Shown piece after piece: positions 16,222 through 24,045 of a stretch of 52,895 nt of DNA. The translations under genes and the position numbers were made by a program. This DNA is from JBHGBM01 sp041946965 (GTDB lineage: Bacteria; Acidobacteriota; Terriglobia; Bryobacterales; Bryobacteraceae). The notes under the pieces are model-generated. The model searched no databases and had not been told where the DNA came from. It was given only the letters and a program-made list of their open reading frames with translations. Numbering within the stretch: position 1 is the first letter of the stretch; every line of letters starts with the position of its first letter. The DNA is taken from contig JBHGBM010000034.1 of NCBI GenBank assembly GCA_041946965.1, forward strand, positions 1 to 52,895, read 5' to 3'.

Positions 16222-17274
16222 TCAGTGGACGGGCTGGTAGATGCAGCGGGGGTCTTCGGCCAGGTAGTCGCCGGCCAGGGCGTAAGCGCGGGAGCGGGAA
16301 CCGCCGCAGATCTTCTGGTATTCGCAGAGGCCGCACTTGCCGCCGCGCTGGCTGGTGTCGCGCAGGCTCCGGAAGAGCGGCGAGTTGCGGTACACGTCGG
16401 TGAGGGAATCGCGCAGCACGTTGCCGCCGGATACAGGCAGGAAGCCGCTGGGGAAGATCTCGCCGGTGTGGGAGACGAACACGAAGCCTTTGCCGTCGCT
16501 GACTCCGGCGGTGCGGAAGGCGACCGCTTTGGCGCTTTCGCTTTCGCGGCCCCGGCCTTCCTCTTTCATGCGCTGGGCGACGTAGCGGCGGTAGTGCATG
16601 GCCTCGGTGGTCTTAATGCCGAAGGGGGCGGTCTTGGAGAGCTCGTACATGAACTCGAAGACCTTTTCGTACTCCTCGGCCAGAAGGTCGTCGCCCTCGG
16701 CGGCGCGCCCGGTCACGATGAGGAAGAACAGGCTCCACATCCTGGTGCGGACCTCGGAGGCGATTTCGGCCACCTCGGGGAGCCTGGCCATGTTACGGCG
16801 GGTCACGGTGGTCTGAAGCTGGGTATCGAGCCCGATATCGCGGGCGTGGCGCAAGGCGAACATGGCGCGGTCGAAGGTGCCGGGGATGCCGCGGAAGTCG
16901 TCGTGGGTGGCCGCGTCGGGACCGTCCAGGCTGATGGCCATACGGCTCACCCCGGCTTCCTTGAAGCGGTCGATGGCTTGGGCCGTAAGCAGGGGCGTGG
17001 CGCTGGGGGTCACGTTGGTGCGCAGGCCGATTTTGACGCTATAGCGGATGAGGTCGTAGAGGTCCGGGCGCTTGAGGGGGTCGCCGCCGGTGAACACCAT
17101 GAGGGGTTCGCCGAAGCTACGAATTTCGTCCAGCAGCCGGCAGCCCTGGGTTGTGTCGAGCTCATGAGGATGGCGCTCAGGTTGGGCCGAGGCGCGGCAA
17201 TGCACGCAGGCCAGGTCACAAGCTTGGGTCACTTCCCAGATAACAAGCAGGGGAGACTGGTCGAAATTCATCAT
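16222..17274 (-). CDS. Radical SAM/SPASM domain protein
   Basis: The 350-residue protein has the radical SAM cluster motif CDLACVHC (Cys 19, 23, 26), the SAM-contact segment VFTGGDPLKRPDLYDL, and a C-terminal SPASM-type cysteine set in CGLCEYQKICGGSRSRAYAL plus CIYQP for an auxiliary cluster. The arrangement resembles the TIGR04053 / heme-related NirJ-AhbD branch, but no heme or peptide-precursor gene is adjacent, so the substrate cannot be named. ATG 17274 (or 17271) has GAGAGAGAC upstream and is preferred over a longer open frame. It is a single-gene unit diverging from tmk and ending in a perfect palindrome. Confidence 0.88.
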   Translation of the reverse strand: MMNFDQSPLLVIWEVTQACDLACVHCRASAQPERHPHELDTTQGCRLLDEIRSFGEPLMVFTGGDPLKRPDLYDLIRYSVKIGLRTNVTPSATPLLTAQAIDRFKEAGVSRMAISLDGPDAATHDDFRGIPGTFDRAMFALRHARDIGLDTQLQTTVTRRNMARLPEVAEIASEVRTRMWSLFFLIVTGRAAEGDDLLAEEYEKVFEFMYELSKTAPFGIKTTEAMHYRRYVAQRMKEEGRGRESESAKAVAFRTAGVSDGKGFVFVSHTGEIFPSGFLPVSGGNVLRDSLTDVYRNSPLFRSLRDTSQRGGKCGLCEYQKICGGSRSRAYALAGDYLAEDPRCIYQPVH

Positions 17275-17378
17275 AGCGTCTCTCTTTAGTGTATCGAATG
17301 GCGGTAATTTGCGGCGGGAGTGGGGCAAATCACCCACCCTAAGCCTCCATCCTCTACCGGTTACAATGGGGGATTCCC

Positions 17379-18017
17379 ATGAGCAGGCGCGGGCTTTTCA
17401 TCACCTTCGAGGGTATGGACGGGTGCGGCAAGACCACCCAGATGCACCGGTTGGCGGCCCGGCTGCGCGCCACGGGCCGGGAGGTGATCGAGACAGCGGA
17501 GCCCGGCGGCACGCGTGTGGGGGACCAGATCCGGCGCATCCTGTTGGACGCCCGCAACCAGGACCTGCGCCCGATGGCGGAGCTGTTGCTGTATTTTGCG
17601 AGCCGCGCCCAGAACGTGGAGGAACTTATCCAGCCCGCGGTGGCGGGCGGCGCCATCGTGCTTTCGGACCGGTTCACGGACTCGAGTACCGTGTACCAGG
17701 GCTGCGGCCGCGGCCTGGGCATGGAAGCGGTGCTGGAGCTGGAGCGGATCGCCTGCCGGGGCGTGAAGCCGGATCTGACGATCCTGATCGACATCGACGT
17801 CGAGACCGCGCTGGCCCGCGCCCGGGCGCGCAACACGGCCCAAACCAGCGGCCAGACCCGCATGGACGAGCAGTCGCTCGAGTTCTACCACAAGGTCTAC
17901 GAAGGCTACCATGCGCTGGCGGCGCGGGAGGCCGGCCGCTACCGGATTATCGAAGGCCGCGCGGACATGGATGCCATCGAGAGCGCCGTGTGGCGCGTGG
18001 TGGCGCCGCATGTTTGA
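17379..18017 (+). CDS. tmk: Thymidylate kinase
   Basis: A 212-residue dTMP kinase, which makes dTDP for DNA synthesis. The P-loop FEGMDGCGKTTQMHRL is at about residues 10-25, the conserved DRF in LSDRFTDSSTVYQG (about 94-107), and the lid region RARARN near 147-153. The ATG at 17379 has no Shine-Dalgarno; TACAAT at 17362-17367 lies 11 bases upstream, so the 5' UTR would be only a few bases. The stop overlaps holB by eight bases, and tmk-holB pairing is common in bacteria. Confidence 0.96.
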   Translation: MSRRGLFITFEGMDGCGKTTQMHRLAARLRATGREVIETAEPGGTRVGDQIRRILLDARNQDLRPMAELLLYFASRAQNVEELIQPAVAGGAIVLSDRFTDSSTVYQGCGRGLGMEAVLELERIACRGVKPDLTILIDIDVETALARARARNTAQTSGQTRMDEQSLEFYHKVYEGYHALAAREAGRYRIIEGRADMDAIESAVWRVVAPHV

Positions 18018-19041
18018 GGGTTTCTGGGGCAACCCGCAGGTGACGGCGGCGCTCGACCAGATGCTGCGGCTGGAGCGCATTCCGCAGACGCTGTTGTTTG
18101 CGGGGCCGGAAGGGGTGGGCAAGGCCACGCTGGCGCGGCGCATCGGGGCGCGGCTGTTGGGCCACGCGGAGCAGATCGAGCGGGACGATCTGAGCCTGCC
18201 GGACAACGCCGCCACCGTGGCCGGGCGCGAAAGGTGGCCGGCCGATAAACGCAACCAGGATCCGCTGTTTTTCGCCAGCCACCCGGATTTCATCACCTAC
18301 CCGCCGGACGGCCCGCTGCGGCAGATCTCGATCGAGCAGACGCGCCTGTTGAAAGAGCAGGCGCCTTACAAACCGGTGCGGGGGCGGCGCCGCGTATTCC
18401 TCATCGACCACGTGGACCGCGCCGGCGAGCAGGCCGCCAACTCGCTGTTGAAGACGCTGGAGGAGCCGCCCGAGCACCTTATCCTGATCATGACGGCGGA
18501 AAACGCCTACGACCTGCTGCCGACCATACGCTCGCGCGCGGTGCCGTTCTACTTCGCGCCGCTGGCGGAGGAGGAACTGCTGGCGTTCGCGCGGGCGCGG
18601 CGTCTGGACCGAGCGGAGCGGCGCGCGGCGCTGGCGGCAGGCAGCCCGGGGCTCGCCATTTCGCTCGATCTGGACGCTTACGAGAAACGCCGCGCGGCGA
18701 TGCTTGCGCTGCTGGAGGCGGCGGCGGGCATCACGGGGTTCGCCGCGTGGATGCCGCAGGCGGAGCCCATGGCGCGATCCAAGAGCGAGCGCCTGGAACT
18801 TTACCTGAAGGTGCTTTACGACCTGTTGCGGGACGTGCTGGTGCTGCGCGAAAGCGGCGGCCGCATCCGCAACGAGGACGAAAGGGCGCGTCTGGAGAAG
18901 ATTGCCGGCCGGGCGAGCTTCGAATGGCTGCGGGCGGCGGTGGCGAAGGTGGACGAGGTTGCCGGGCTGGTGCGGCGGAACATTCAGAAGACGATCGCGC
19001 TGGATGCCATCGTGCTGGAGCTACGCCGCCACGCGGCGTAG
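18010..19041 (+). CDS. holB: DNA polymerase III delta' subunit
   Basis: The 343-residue AAA+ clamp-loader subunit opens with FWGNPQVTAALDQML, the typical delta' start, then a Walker A-like AGPEGVGKATLARRI (about 31-45). Later segments RRRVFLIDHVDRAGEQAANS and LLKTLEEPPEHLILIM (sensor 1 region) and TIRSRAVPF are hallmarks of delta'/gamma. The C-terminal collar domain is weakly conserved, as usual. ATG 18010 lies inside the last codons of tmk. The gene converges on aroA with a 21-bp overlap of coding ends. Confidence 0.9.
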   Translation: MFEGFWGNPQVTAALDQMLRLERIPQTLLFAGPEGVGKATLARRIGARLLGHAEQIERDDLSLPDNAATVAGRERWPADKRNQDPLFFASHPDFITYPPDGPLRQISIEQTRLLKEQAPYKPVRGRRRVFLIDHVDRAGEQAANSLLKTLEEPPEHLILIMTAENAYDLLPTIRSRAVPFYFAPLAEEELLAFARARRLDRAERRAALAAGSPGLAISLDLDAYEKRRAAMLALLEAAAGITGFAAWMPQAEPMARSKSERLELYLKVLYDLLRDVLVLRESGGRIRNEDERARLEKIAGRASFEWLRAAVAKVDEVAGLVRRNIQKTIALDAIVLELRRHAA

Positions 19042-20301
19042 CGTTTCCCAGAACTCGGGGAAGGAGACCGAGGCGGCTTCCGCGTTCCGGATCACGCATT
19101 CGCCCTCGGCGTGCAGGGCGGCCACGGCGAACGCCATAGCGATGCGGTGATCGCCGAAGGAGTCGAGCGCGGCGGCGCGGAATTTTTGGCGGCCCGGCAC
19201 GGCGAAGCCATCGGGCGTTTCGCGCACCGGGACGCCCATGCGGCGCAGGTTTTCGGCCACGGTGGCGATGCGGTCGGTCTCCTTGACGCGCAACTCGCGC
19301 GCGTCGCGGACGGTGAGGCCCTCCGCGCTGGCCGCACCGAGTACGGCCAGCACGGGGATTTCATCGATCAGGGCGGCGGTCGAGGCGCCTTCGAGCACGC
19401 CCCCCCGGACGGGCGCGTATTCGACGTGCAGGTCGCCGATCAGCTCGCCGTTGACGCATTCCACGCGCGGCACGCGAATGGAGGCGCCCATTCCGGCGAG
19501 CACGTCAAGCAGCGCCGCGCGGGTGGGGTTCAAGCCTACGTCGCGGATGGCGAGCGAGGAACCGGGGACCAGCAGGGCGGCGACGATGAAGAACGCAGCC
19601 GAGGAGAGGTCGGCCGGCACGAGCAACTCGCGCGCGGCCAGGTGCGGCCGGCCGGTGACGGAAACCCAGCCGCGTCCGGAGCTGACCTCCGCGCCGAATT
19701 CGCGCAGGGCGATTTCGGTATGGTCGCGCGAGCGCACGGGCTCGCGCACGGTGGTGGCGCCTTCGGCGAACAGCCCGGCCAGCAGGACGCAGCTTTTTAC
19801 CTGCGCGCTGGCGACGGGCAGGGTGTAATCGATGGCGCGCAGCCGCCCGCCGCAGATTTCGAGCGGCGGAAACTGCCCGTCGCGGGCGGCGATGGCGGCT
19901 CCCATTTCGGTCAGGGGCTTGATGATGCGGGCCATGGGCCGGCGGGAAAGCGATTCGTCGCCCACCATGCGGCTTGGGAACGGCTGACCGGCGAGGATGC
20001 CGGAGAGCATGCGCATGGTGGAGCCGGAGTTGCCCGCGTCGATATCGCCCAAGGGCGGGCGGAGTCCATCGGGTCCGCGGCCGTGAACCACCACCTCGGC
20101 GCCGCTCCGCTCGACTTCGACGCCCAGCGCGCGGACGGCGCCGAGCGTGGAGGCGCAATCTGCGCCGGTGGCGTAGTTACGTATGCGGCTCGAGCCGTGC
20201 GCGATGGCCGCCAGCATGGCGTACCGGTGGGAGATGGACTTATCGCCCGGCAGCGTGATGGCGCCGGTGATAGAGGCGGCGGGGGCGATGCGCGCTTCCA
20301 T
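19021..20301 (-). CDS. aroA: 3-phosphoshikimate 1-carboxyvinyltransferase (EPSP synthase)
   Basis: The 426-residue enzyme transfers enolpyruvyl from PEP to shikimate-3-phosphate in chorismate synthesis. LPGDKSISHRYAML (about 17-30) is the phosphate-binding signature, and GNSGSTMRMLSGILAGQPF (about 90-108), RRPMARI and RVKETDRIATVAENLRRMGV (about 340-359) are conserved EPSP synthase elements. The start is ATG 20301; minus-strand TATAGC/TAGCCT elements precede it by about ten bases. Immediately upstream lies the ruined thiolase gene, and downstream the gene runs 21 bp into the antisense of holB. No other aro gene is nearby. Confidence 0.96.
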   Translation of the reverse strand: MEARIAPAASITGAITLPGDKSISHRYAMLAAIAHGSSRIRNYATGADCASTLGAVRALGVEVERSGAEVVVHGRGPDGLRPPLGDIDAGNSGSTMRMLSGILAGQPFPSRMVGDESLSRRPMARIIKPLTEMGAAIAARDGQFPPLEICGGRLRAIDYTLPVASAQVKSCVLLAGLFAEGATTVREPVRSRDHTEIALREFGAEVSSGRGWVSVTGRPHLAARELLVPADLSSAAFFIVAALLVPGSSLAIRDVGLNPTRAALLDVLAGMGASIRVPRVECVNGELIGDLHVEYAPVRGGVLEGASTAALIDEIPVLAVLGAASAEGLTVRDARELRVKETDRIATVAENLRRMGVPVRETPDGFAVPGRQKFRAAALDSFGDHRIAMAFAVAALHAEGECVIRNAEAASVSFPEFWETLRRVAA

Positions 20302-20325
20302 AGGCAGAAGAGGCTATAGCCTATC

Positions 20326-20545
20326 CTACCGTGTAACGCTCCCATTCCGACTCACCGCCATGGAGACGGCCTCGATCCCGGAGGCGCAGAAGCGGTTGAC
20401 GGTCATCCCGGTGACGTGATCAGGGAGCCCGGCGCGCAGGGCGGACACGCGGCCCAGGTTGCCGCCGGCTTCGGGCATGGCACAAGGTTCCGGGCGGGGA
20501 TTTTCCCACGGCGGCACGAAGGGCGCCGATGGTTACAGCTTCCAC
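20326..20545 (-). pseudogene. Remnant of acetyl-CoA acyltransferase (thiolase, FadA type)
   Basis: Two bases after the fadN stop the minus strand reads GTG then VEAVTIGALRAAVGKSPPGT, an eroded thiolase N-terminus (compare EAVIVSAVRTxVGKAPRGT). At CHAR the frame breaks, and from the overlapping bases a second frame reads CAMPEAGGNLGRVSALRAGL and then GMTVNRFCASGIEAVSMA, the segment around the thiolase active cysteine. The roughly 40 residues normally between these parts are missing and the rest of the enzyme after SMA is replaced by a stop. FadN is normally followed by its thiolase, so this is a decayed operon partner. The family assignment is by remembered motif; the exact deletion size is inferred. 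Confidence 0.8.
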
Positions 20546-20547
20546 GA

Positions 20548-22851
20548 TCAGTTCCGAAGGGGTTTCCCGGTCTTCAGCATGTGCCCGATGCGCTCCTGGG
20601 TCTTGGGCATGCCGCAGAGGCTGAGAAAGGCCTCGCGCTCGAGATCGAGCAGGTACTGCTCGGAGACGCACGGCTCGCCGCGGAGGCGGCCTCCGCTGAG
20701 GACGTAAGCCAGTTTCTCCCCGATCACGGCATCATGCGGGCTGATGAATTCGCCCTCGAGCGCCTTGTCGATGCCGGCTTTGAGCAGCGCGTAGCCGCTT
20801 TCGCCGGCCACGGGGATATCGGTGCGCGGCGCGCCCGGCGCCCAGGCGGGAGCGAGCGCGAGCGCCGCCTGTTTGGCGTCGCCGAGGAGCCGCTCGGGGT
20901 TCATGGAGATGCCGTCCTGCGGTCGCAGGAGGCGCAGGCTGCGGGCGTCCTCGGCGCTGGTGGAGACCTTGGCGCAGCCGATCAGCTCGAAGGCCTGCTT
21001 CAGATCGGGGGCGCGCAGCAGCATCTCTTTGCAGCCGCCGCCGGCGGGAATCACGCCGGCGCCAACCTCGACCAGCCCCATGTAGGTTTCAGCCGAGGCC
21101 TGCGCGCGGGCGGCGTGCAGAACGATCTCGCACCCGCGGCCGAGCGTCATGGCGAAGGGCGCGGCGACCACGGGTTTGGGCGCGTACTTGATCATCATGT
21201 TGGCCTGCTGGAAGCGGGAAACGGCGGCGTTCAGCTCGTCCCACTCCTGTTCCTGGGCGGCCAGCAGCACCATCATGAGGTCGGCGCCGGCGCTGAAGTT
21301 CTCTCCCTGGTTGGCGACGACGAGCGCCTCGAAATTGCGCGCGGTTTCCTCGACGCCGGCGCAGATCATGGAGGTGATGTCGCCGCCGATGATGTTCATT
21401 TTGCTGTGGAACTCGAGGCAGAGCGCGCCGCCGCCAAGGTCCACCAGGGACGCGCCGGGGTTGCGCCGCACCACGCCGCGGGCGCGCTTGATATCGCGCA
21501 GCACGAGGATGCCGGGGCGCGGCTCGAGTTCCCGGTAGCCGGCGCCTTGCAGATCGAAGTACTCGGTGCGGGGCTCGCCGCCGCGGTCCGCGGGCCGGTA
21601 GAAGGAATCCAGGTTGCGCACGCGGTCCGGGACGGCGCGGCCTTCGGCCTCCATGCGGCGGATGGTATCGCGCACCCCGAGCGCGTCCCACAGCTCGAAG
21701 GGGCCGAGGGAATGGGCGTAGCCCCAGCGCATGGCGCGGTCGATTTCGACGATACGATCCGAGATCTCCGGAACCAGGGCGGCGCTGTAGAGGAACAGGT
21801 CGCTGAACAGCTTCCAGAGGAAGGTCCCGGCGCGGTCTTCGCCCGCCACCAGCATGCGCAGACGCGCGGGCAGGTCTTCCACGTTGCGGGCCGCCTCGGC
21901 GGAGGGAAAAAGGGCCTTTGCCGCCGGGTGGTACTCGAGGGTGCGCCAGTCGAGCGCGTGGATGTCCTTGCCGATGCGCTTGTAAAATCCCTGGCCGCGC
22001 TTCTCGCCCAGCCAGCCGCGCTCGATCATCTGGTGAAGGAACTGGGGAACCACGAAGCGGGCGCGCCAGGGATCGCCGGGGACGAGCTCCTGAAGGTTGC
22101 GCACCACGCCGGCCCAAACGTCGAGGCCGATGATGTCCACCAGCCGGTAACTGGCGCTTTTGGGCAGCCCGATGAGGGGGCCGGTGAGCGCGTCCACCTC
22201 CTCGATGGTGTAGCCGCCCTCTTCGGTCAGCCGGTGGATGGCGGCGCCGAAGAAGGCGCCGATGCGGTTGGCGATGAAGTTGGGCGTATCCTTGCAGGGT
22301 ACGACGCCCTTGCCGAGGCGCAGGTCGCAGAAATGCGCGGCGAATTCCAGCACTTCCGGGGCGGTCTCCGGACCCGGGACAATTTCCACCAGGTGCAAGT
22401 AGCGCGGGGGGTTGAAGAAGTGCGTGCCCAGGAAGTGTTGGCGGAACTCCGGCTGGAAACCCTCGAGGATGCGGGCCAGCGGCAGTCCGCTGGTGTTGGT
22501 GGAGACCATGGTTCCGGGCGCGCGGACCTCGGCCACGCGGCCGAGAAGGGCGCGCTTGATCTCGAGGTTCTCCGCGACCGCTTCCACGATCCACTGGCAA
22601 TCGCCGAGGGAGGGGAGGTCGTCCTGGAAGTTGCCGGGGGTGACCAGTTGCATGGCGGCGGGCGTGAAGAAGCCGCCCGGTTTCTGTTTGGCTGCGTTCT
22701 CGATCCCGCGCAAGGCCGCCGCGTTGCGGTTGTCGCCGTCCACCACCAGGTCGAGCAGCAGCGCGGGGACGCCGGCGTTGGCGAAATGCGCGGCGATGCG
22801 GGAGCCCATGGCGCCGGCGCCGAGCACGGCGACACGTCGCAACGGATTCAT
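20548..22851 (-). CDS. fadN: 3-hydroxyacyl-CoA dehydrogenase / enoyl-CoA hydratase fusion (FadN-like)
   Basis: A 767-residue bifunctional beta-oxidation enzyme. The N-terminal NAD-binding fold VAVLGAGAMGSRIAAHFANA (about 7-26) is followed by dehydrogenase elements STNTSGLPLARILEG, HFFNPPRYLHLVEIVPG and FIANRIGAFFGAAIHRLTEE, and the crotonase-type hydratase occupies the C-terminal third (NQGENFSAGADLMMVL with the oxyanion-hole pattern). This dehydrogenase-first order is that of FadN, not of the hydratase-first FadB. No Shine-Dalgarno is present; TACCCT ends seven bases before the ATG. The thiolase expected downstream is broken, so the thiolytic step must come from elsewhere in the genome. Confidence 0.92.
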   Translation of the reverse strand: MNPLRRVAVLGAGAMGSRIAAHFANAGVPALLLDLVVDGDNRNAAALRGIENAAKQKPGGFFTPAAMQLVTPGNFQDDLPSLGDCQWIVEAVAENLEIKRALLGRVAEVRAPGTMVSTNTSGLPLARILEGFQPEFRQHFLGTHFFNPPRYLHLVEIVPGPETAPEVLEFAAHFCDLRLGKGVVPCKDTPNFIANRIGAFFGAAIHRLTEEGGYTIEEVDALTGPLIGLPKSASYRLVDIIGLDVWAGVVRNLQELVPGDPWRARFVVPQFLHQMIERGWLGEKRGQGFYKRIGKDIHALDWRTLEYHPAAKALFPSAEAARNVEDLPARLRMLVAGEDRAGTFLWKLFSDLFLYSAALVPEISDRIVEIDRAMRWGYAHSLGPFELWDALGVRDTIRRMEAEGRAVPDRVRNLDSFYRPADRGGEPRTEYFDLQGAGYRELEPRPGILVLRDIKRARGVVRRNPGASLVDLGGGALCLEFHSKMNIIGGDITSMICAGVEETARNFEALVVANQGENFSAGADLMMVLLAAQEQEWDELNAAVSRFQQANMMIKYAPKPVVAAPFAMTLGRGCEIVLHAARAQASAETYMGLVEVGAGVIPAGGGCKEMLLRAPDLKQAFELIGCAKVSTSAEDARSLRLLRPQDGISMNPERLLGDAKQAALALAPAWAPGAPRTDIPVAGESGYALLKAGIDKALEGEFISPHDAVIGEKLAYVLSGGRLRGEPCVSEQYLLDLEREAFLSLCGMPKTQERIGHMLKTGKPLRN

Positions 22852-22946
22852 CAGTTTGAGGGTACCGTGGAAAGCCGGGAGCGGGCCGGAGGCGCTGTGC
22901 GGTTTGGCACGCTGACGGCGATCCCATCAGAACCGCCGCCGGACGG

Positions 22947-22953
22947 TATCATA
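22947..22953. promoter_or_regulatory. Overlapping -10-like elements between fadN and the flippase gene
   Basis: TATCAT on the plus strand (22947-22952) and TATGAT on the minus strand (22953-22948) share five base pairs. The plus-strand element is about 39 bases before the flippase ATG and is followed by a GAGAGAGA purine run; the minus one is about 96 bases before fadN. Both roles are inferred from sequence only. Confidence 0.35.
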
Positions 22954-22991
22954 GGGGAAGCAAGAGAGAGATACGCCGCATTTCGAACACC

Positions 22992-24002
22992 ATGGACCCG
23001 GTAAAGAACGCTCCGCGCCGCAAGCTGCCCCGCTGGGTCCCGCAGGCGTTCGGATACGCGCTGTCCGCCGCCAGCCTGGCGTACGTATTGCACGATTACG
23101 ACCTGAGCAGGATTCCGCGCGCGATCGGGTCGTTGGAGTGGAGATGGGTGGCGCTGGCGGTGGTTCTGGACCTGGCCGTTTACCTGATGCACGCCTGGCG
23201 CTGGAACACGCTGTTGAGCCCGGTGGCGCGTCTGCCTTTCTGGCGCACGGTGCAGTCGATCTACATCGGCCTGTTTGCCAACGAGGTGCTTCCCCTGCGT
23301 ACCGGCGAGGTCATCCGCTGGTATCTGCTGGCGCACTGGAACAACCTGCACTTGTCGCTGGTGGTGGCCTCCGGGTTCATCGAGCGGATGATCGACGGTT
23401 TCTGGATGGTGGGCACGTTCGCCATCACGGCCGGCCTGTTGAAGGAACTGCCCAAGACGTTGACGGATGCGGTGCGCATCCTGACGGCCCTGATGGCGGC
23501 GGGCGCGTTGCTGTTCGGTTATGTGCTGATTCACAAGCAGCACGCCCACTCGATCGTGCGGGAGAGCCGCTGGGCGAGCACGCTGCGGCACCTGATTGAA
23601 GGGTTGCACTCCATGGGGCGGTTCAAGAGCCTGAGCGTCACGGTGCTGCTGAGTCTGCTGTACGTGGTGATCCAGGTGCTTGCGGTGTGGTGTCTGATGC
23701 GGGCGTACCTTCTGGACCTGAATCTGGGGCAAGCGGCGGCGGTCCTGACGGTGGTGCGTCTGGCCACGGTAGTTCCCAACGCGCCGGGCAACCTGGGGCT
23801 GTTCCAGGCTTCCACGCTGCTGGCGCTGACGCACCTCGAGGTGGGCCGTCAGGATGCGACGGATTTTTCCTTCGTGATGTTCGCGATCTGGACGCTTCCG
23901 CTGCTGTTGGGCGGGGCGCTGGCGGTGGCGCTTTCGGGGCTGAACCTGCAAGAGATCCGGCTGCGCGCGCGGTCCAGGCTGGACGCGACCAAGACGCCCT
24001 AG
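22992..24002 (+). CDS. Flippase-like membrane protein (UPF0104 / AglD-MprF N-domain family)
   Basis: A 336-residue integral membrane protein with about eight hydrophobic segments, including ALSAASLAYVLHDYDL, WVALAVVLDLAVYLMHAWRW, LTALMAAGALLFGYVLI and WTLPLLLGGALAVALSGLNL. The conserved block LFANEVLPLRTGEVIRWYLL (about residues 95-114) and VPNAPGNLGLFQASTLLAL (about 255-273) are the signature of the lysylphosphatidylglycerol-synthase transmembrane family, thought to flip lipids or lipid-linked sugars. No synthase domain is fused. It diverges from fadN and ends 43 bp from a convergent phosphatase gene. The substrate is unknown. Confidence 0.88.
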   Translation: MDPVKNAPRRKLPRWVPQAFGYALSAASLAYVLHDYDLSRIPRAIGSLEWRWVALAVVLDLAVYLMHAWRWNTLLSPVARLPFWRTVQSIYIGLFANEVLPLRTGEVIRWYLLAHWNNLHLSLVVASGFIERMIDGFWMVGTFAITAGLLKELPKTLTDAVRILTALMAAGALLFGYVLIHKQHAHSIVRESRWASTLRHLIEGLHSMGRFKSLSVTVLLSLLYVVIQVLAVWCLMRAYLLDLNLGQAAAVLTVVRLATVVPNAPGNLGLFQASTLLALTHLEVGRQDATDFSFVMFAIWTLPLLLGGALAVALSGLNLQEIRLRARSRLDATKTP

Positions 24003-24013
24003 AATATTTCAGG

Positions 24014-24044
24014 GGAGCGCCGGCGGCCGCTCCGGCTTAGCCGG
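24014..24044. terminator. Hairpins between two convergent genes
   Basis: GGAGCG/CGCTCC (24014-24019 with 24028-24033) and CCGGC-TTA-GCCGG (24032-24044) form two small hairpins in the 43-bp gap between the flippase and the PAS/PP2C gene. Neither strand has a U-run, so termination is a guess. Confidence 0.3.
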
Positions 24045-24045
24045 G

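Noticed and set aside
20311..20322. 12-bp palindrome AGGCTATAGCCT ahead of aroA
   Set aside because: Too short and without other copies seen; may overlap the aroA -10, but no operator can be claimed.
20416..23004. 862-codon plus-strand open frame across fadN
   Set aside because: Antisense shadow of fadN; low-complexity Ala/Gly/Arg/Glu composition with no domain.
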